Source: Gammaproteobacteria bacterium
GTDB taxonomy: Bacteria > Pseudomonadota > Gammaproteobacteria > UBA6429 > Thiohalophilaceae
Direction: 5' to 3'
Assembly (NCBI GenBank): GCA_024641475.1
Contig: JAHECZ010000009.1
Span: forward strand, 1-64,000
Length of the DNA: 64,000 bases
Shown: positions 62,500 through 64,000 of the stretch, piece after piece
How the letters are laid out: every line of letters starts with the position of its first letter
How positions within the stretch are numbered: the first letter of the stretch is position 1
Made by a program: the position numbers and the translations under genes
Notes under the pieces: generated by a model
What the model was told of the DNA's origin: nothing
Seen by the model: the letters and a program-made list of their open reading frames with translations, nothing else
Databases searched by the model: none

Positions 62500-64000
62500 A
62501 TGCAAATTGAGTCTGACGTGGTCATTATCGGTGGCGGTGCTGCTGGATTAAGTCTGGCATTGCGTTTGGGCAAAAACTGTCGTATCTCTTTGATTTCTAA
62601 AGTTAAAGTGGAAGAAGGCAGTACTTATTATGCGCAGGGTGGAATTGCTGCCGTCCTCGATACTGAGGATTCAATTGAGTCACATATTCAGGACACACTC
62701 ACTGCCGGAGCGGGACTTTGTCATGCCGATACGGTTCGTCATACCGTAAGCCATAGCAAGGAAAATATTCAGTGGCTAATCGATTCTGGCGTAGCGTTTA
62801 CCCGTCAACAACCTAACCAATCCGGTGAATACCATCTAACTCAGGAGGGAGGACATCAGCATCGTCGTGTCATTCATGCTGCAGATGCAACGGGCAAAGC
62901 CCTGGAAACCACCCTGGTTGACTTGGTCAAACGCAATCCGAATATCAAGATATATGAACATCACATCGCGATTGATCTGATTACTGCCCACAAACTGGGG
63001 CAGCCTAAACAGGCCTGTCATGGTGTGTATGCATTAGATCGGCAATCCAATCATGTGCGCGTATTTCGCGCACCGTGTACGGTCCTGGCGACGGGCGGTG
63101 CGAGTAAAGTTTATCTCTACACCAGCAATCCGGACACCGCAACCGGCGATGGTATTGCGATGGCCTGGCGTGCCGGCTGCCGTGTGGCTAACATGGAATT
63201 CAATCAGTTTCACCCTACTGTCCTCTATCATCCTCACGCCAAAGCCTTTCTATTGACTGAAGCCTTGCGCGGAGAAGGAGCTCGCCTGTTATTGCCCAAT
63301 GGCCAGGAATTCATGCGGCAATTTGATCCGCGAGGTGAATTGGCATCCCGCGACATCGTGGCGCGCGCCATTGATCATGAGATGAAGCGCCTGGGCAGTG
63401 AATATGTGCTATTGGACATCAGCCATAAACCAGCGGAGTTCATCAAAGAACACTTCCCGACGATTTATCAACGTTGTTTGCAGTTTGGTTATGACATCAC
63501 CAAACAAGCAATACCTGTGGTGCCTGCGGCCCACTACACCTGTGGAGGCGTCATCACCAATCTGGACGGACAAACCGATATTCCAGGACTTTATGCGGTT
63601 GGCGAAGTCGCCCATACCGGATTGCATGGCGCCAACCGCTTGGCAAGTAACTCATTACTGGAATGTCTGGTGTTTGCTCAGGCGGCCAGCGCACACATTC
63701 AGCGGGAAAAATGTTCGCCTGTCACCACGACGTTGCCGGAATGGGATGAATCACGGGTCACGGATTCGGATGAAGAAGTGGTGGTAACCCATAACTGGCA
63801 TGAACTGCGGCAATTCATGTGGGACTATGTTGGTATTGTCAGGACGACAAAACGTCTACAACGCGCCGAACGTCGCGTGAATTTATTGCTGCATGAAATC
63901 GATGAGTATTATGGAAACTTCCGGGTCACCAATGATTTATTAGAGCTGCGCAATTTGTCTGTCTGTGCCAGCCTGATTATTCAATCTGCATTGCGCCGCA
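62500..64000 (+). CDS. nadB: L-aspartate oxidase NadB (3' end outside window)
   Basis: Flavoenzyme that oxidises aspartate to iminoaspartate in NAD synthesis. About 500 codons are present of an expected 530-540. The FAD motif [15 protein letters not shown] is at the N-terminus; [36 protein letters not shown] and [13 protein letters not shown] match the fumarate reductase-like active site, and [19 protein letters not shown] follows. The ATG at 62500 gives the family start; I see no clear ribosome binding site, only GGAACAG about 6 nt upstream. Confidence 0.95.
   Translation, partial: MQIESDVVIIGGGAAGLSLALRLGKNCRISLISKVKVEEGSTYYAQGGIAAVLDTEDSIESHIQDTLTAGAGLCHADTVRHTVSHSKENIQWLIDSGVAFTRQQPNQSGEYHLTQEGGHQHRRVIHAADATGKALETTLVDLVKRNPNIKIYEHHIAIDLITAHKLGQPKQACHGVYALDRQSNHVRVFRAPCTVLATGGASKVYLYTSNPDTATGDGIAMAWRAGCRVANMEFNQFHPTVLYHPHAKAFLLTEALRGEGARLLLPNGQEFMRQFDPRGELASRDIVARAIDHEMKRLGSEYVLLDISHKPAEFIKEHFPTIYQRCLQFGYDITKQAIPVVPAAHYTCGGVITNLDGQTDIPGLYAVGEVAHTGLHGANRLASNSLLECLVFAQAASAHIQREKCSPVTTTLPEWDESRVTDSDEEVVVTHNWHELRQFMWDYVGIVRTTKRLQRAERRVNLLLHEIDEYYGNFRVTNDLLELRNLSVCASLIIQSALRR

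Noticed and set aside
1-64000. tRNA, rRNA, CRISPR arrays, insertion sequences, prophage or integrase genes
   Set aside because: I looked for cloverleaf-like gaps, spaced repeats and transposase/integrase motifs in the intergenic regions and frames and found none; nearly all sequence is accounted for by core genes.

Overview
The window is a gene-dense, moderately G+C chromosomal segment of a Gram-negative gammaproteobacterium. Gene content and order repeatedly match the pattern known from Pseudomonas and relatives: rne/rluC/sppA/yceF/yceD/rpmF/plsX/fab; kdsB/ycaR/lpxK next to msbA and exbBD; comEC/lolDC; mfd with csiV, MTI phosphorylase and nagZ; rlmD/cysM; and rpoE-mucABCD followed by lepA-lepB-rnc-era-recO-pdxJ-acpS. 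I cannot assign a genus. I see no tRNA, rRNA, IS element, prophage or CRISPR array; it is mostly housekeeping core with one accessory envelope block.

Layout. 1-8267 (minus): fatty-acid and phospholipid operon yceD-rpmF-plsX-fabH-fabD-fabG-acpP-fabF, continuing into pabB and pabC for p-aminobenzoate, with a very good sigma70 promoter almost on top of the yceD start. 8505-13918: yceF, sppA, rluC, and divergent rne with a 352-nt structured leader and a clear terminator. 13981-26381: an orphan exported FliL-like protein, then a long minus-strand envelope series (phosphatase, kdsB, Trm112-like, lpxK, msbA, exbD, exbB, comEC, lolD, lolC) headed by relA. 26520-30704: agmatine-to-putrescine enzymes (aguA, aguB) and a class I-beta DAHP synthase. 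30701-38736: accessory envelope block with a PagP-like beta-barrel, a PAP2 phosphatase fused to an extra domain, two ArnT/PMT-type glycosyltransferases, a polyprenyl-phosphate glycosyltransferase, a UPF0104-type membrane protein and a second PAP2 enzyme. The last overlaps mfd by 4 nt. 42213-50805: lipoprotein/def, csiV, and a minus-strand run cysM-exonuclease-rlmD-CYTH-YkuD-nagZ-hpt-MTI phosphorylase. 50890-62253: an orphan Hpt protein, then the lepA operon and the rpoE-mucABCD operon, separated by a terminator. 62500-end: start of nadB.

How the parts work together. Much of the window builds or polices the envelope: acyl chains (fab, acpP, plsX), Kdo activation and lipid A maturation (kdsB, lpxK, msbA), lipoprotein release (lolCD), protein export (lepB, lepA), envelope stress (rpoE-mucABCD) and peptidoglycan recycling (nagZ with a signal-less YkuD enzyme). 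The least ordinary part is 30.7-38.7 kb, which I read as a lipid A or surface-glycan modification system. Other points to check are a RelA-type synthetase that keeps a complete HD hydrolase signature, a probable leaderless yceD transcript, a PabB with a TrpE-like active-site motif, and a signal-less YkuD enzyme beside nagZ that resembles the cytoplasmic L,D-carboxypeptidase ElsL.
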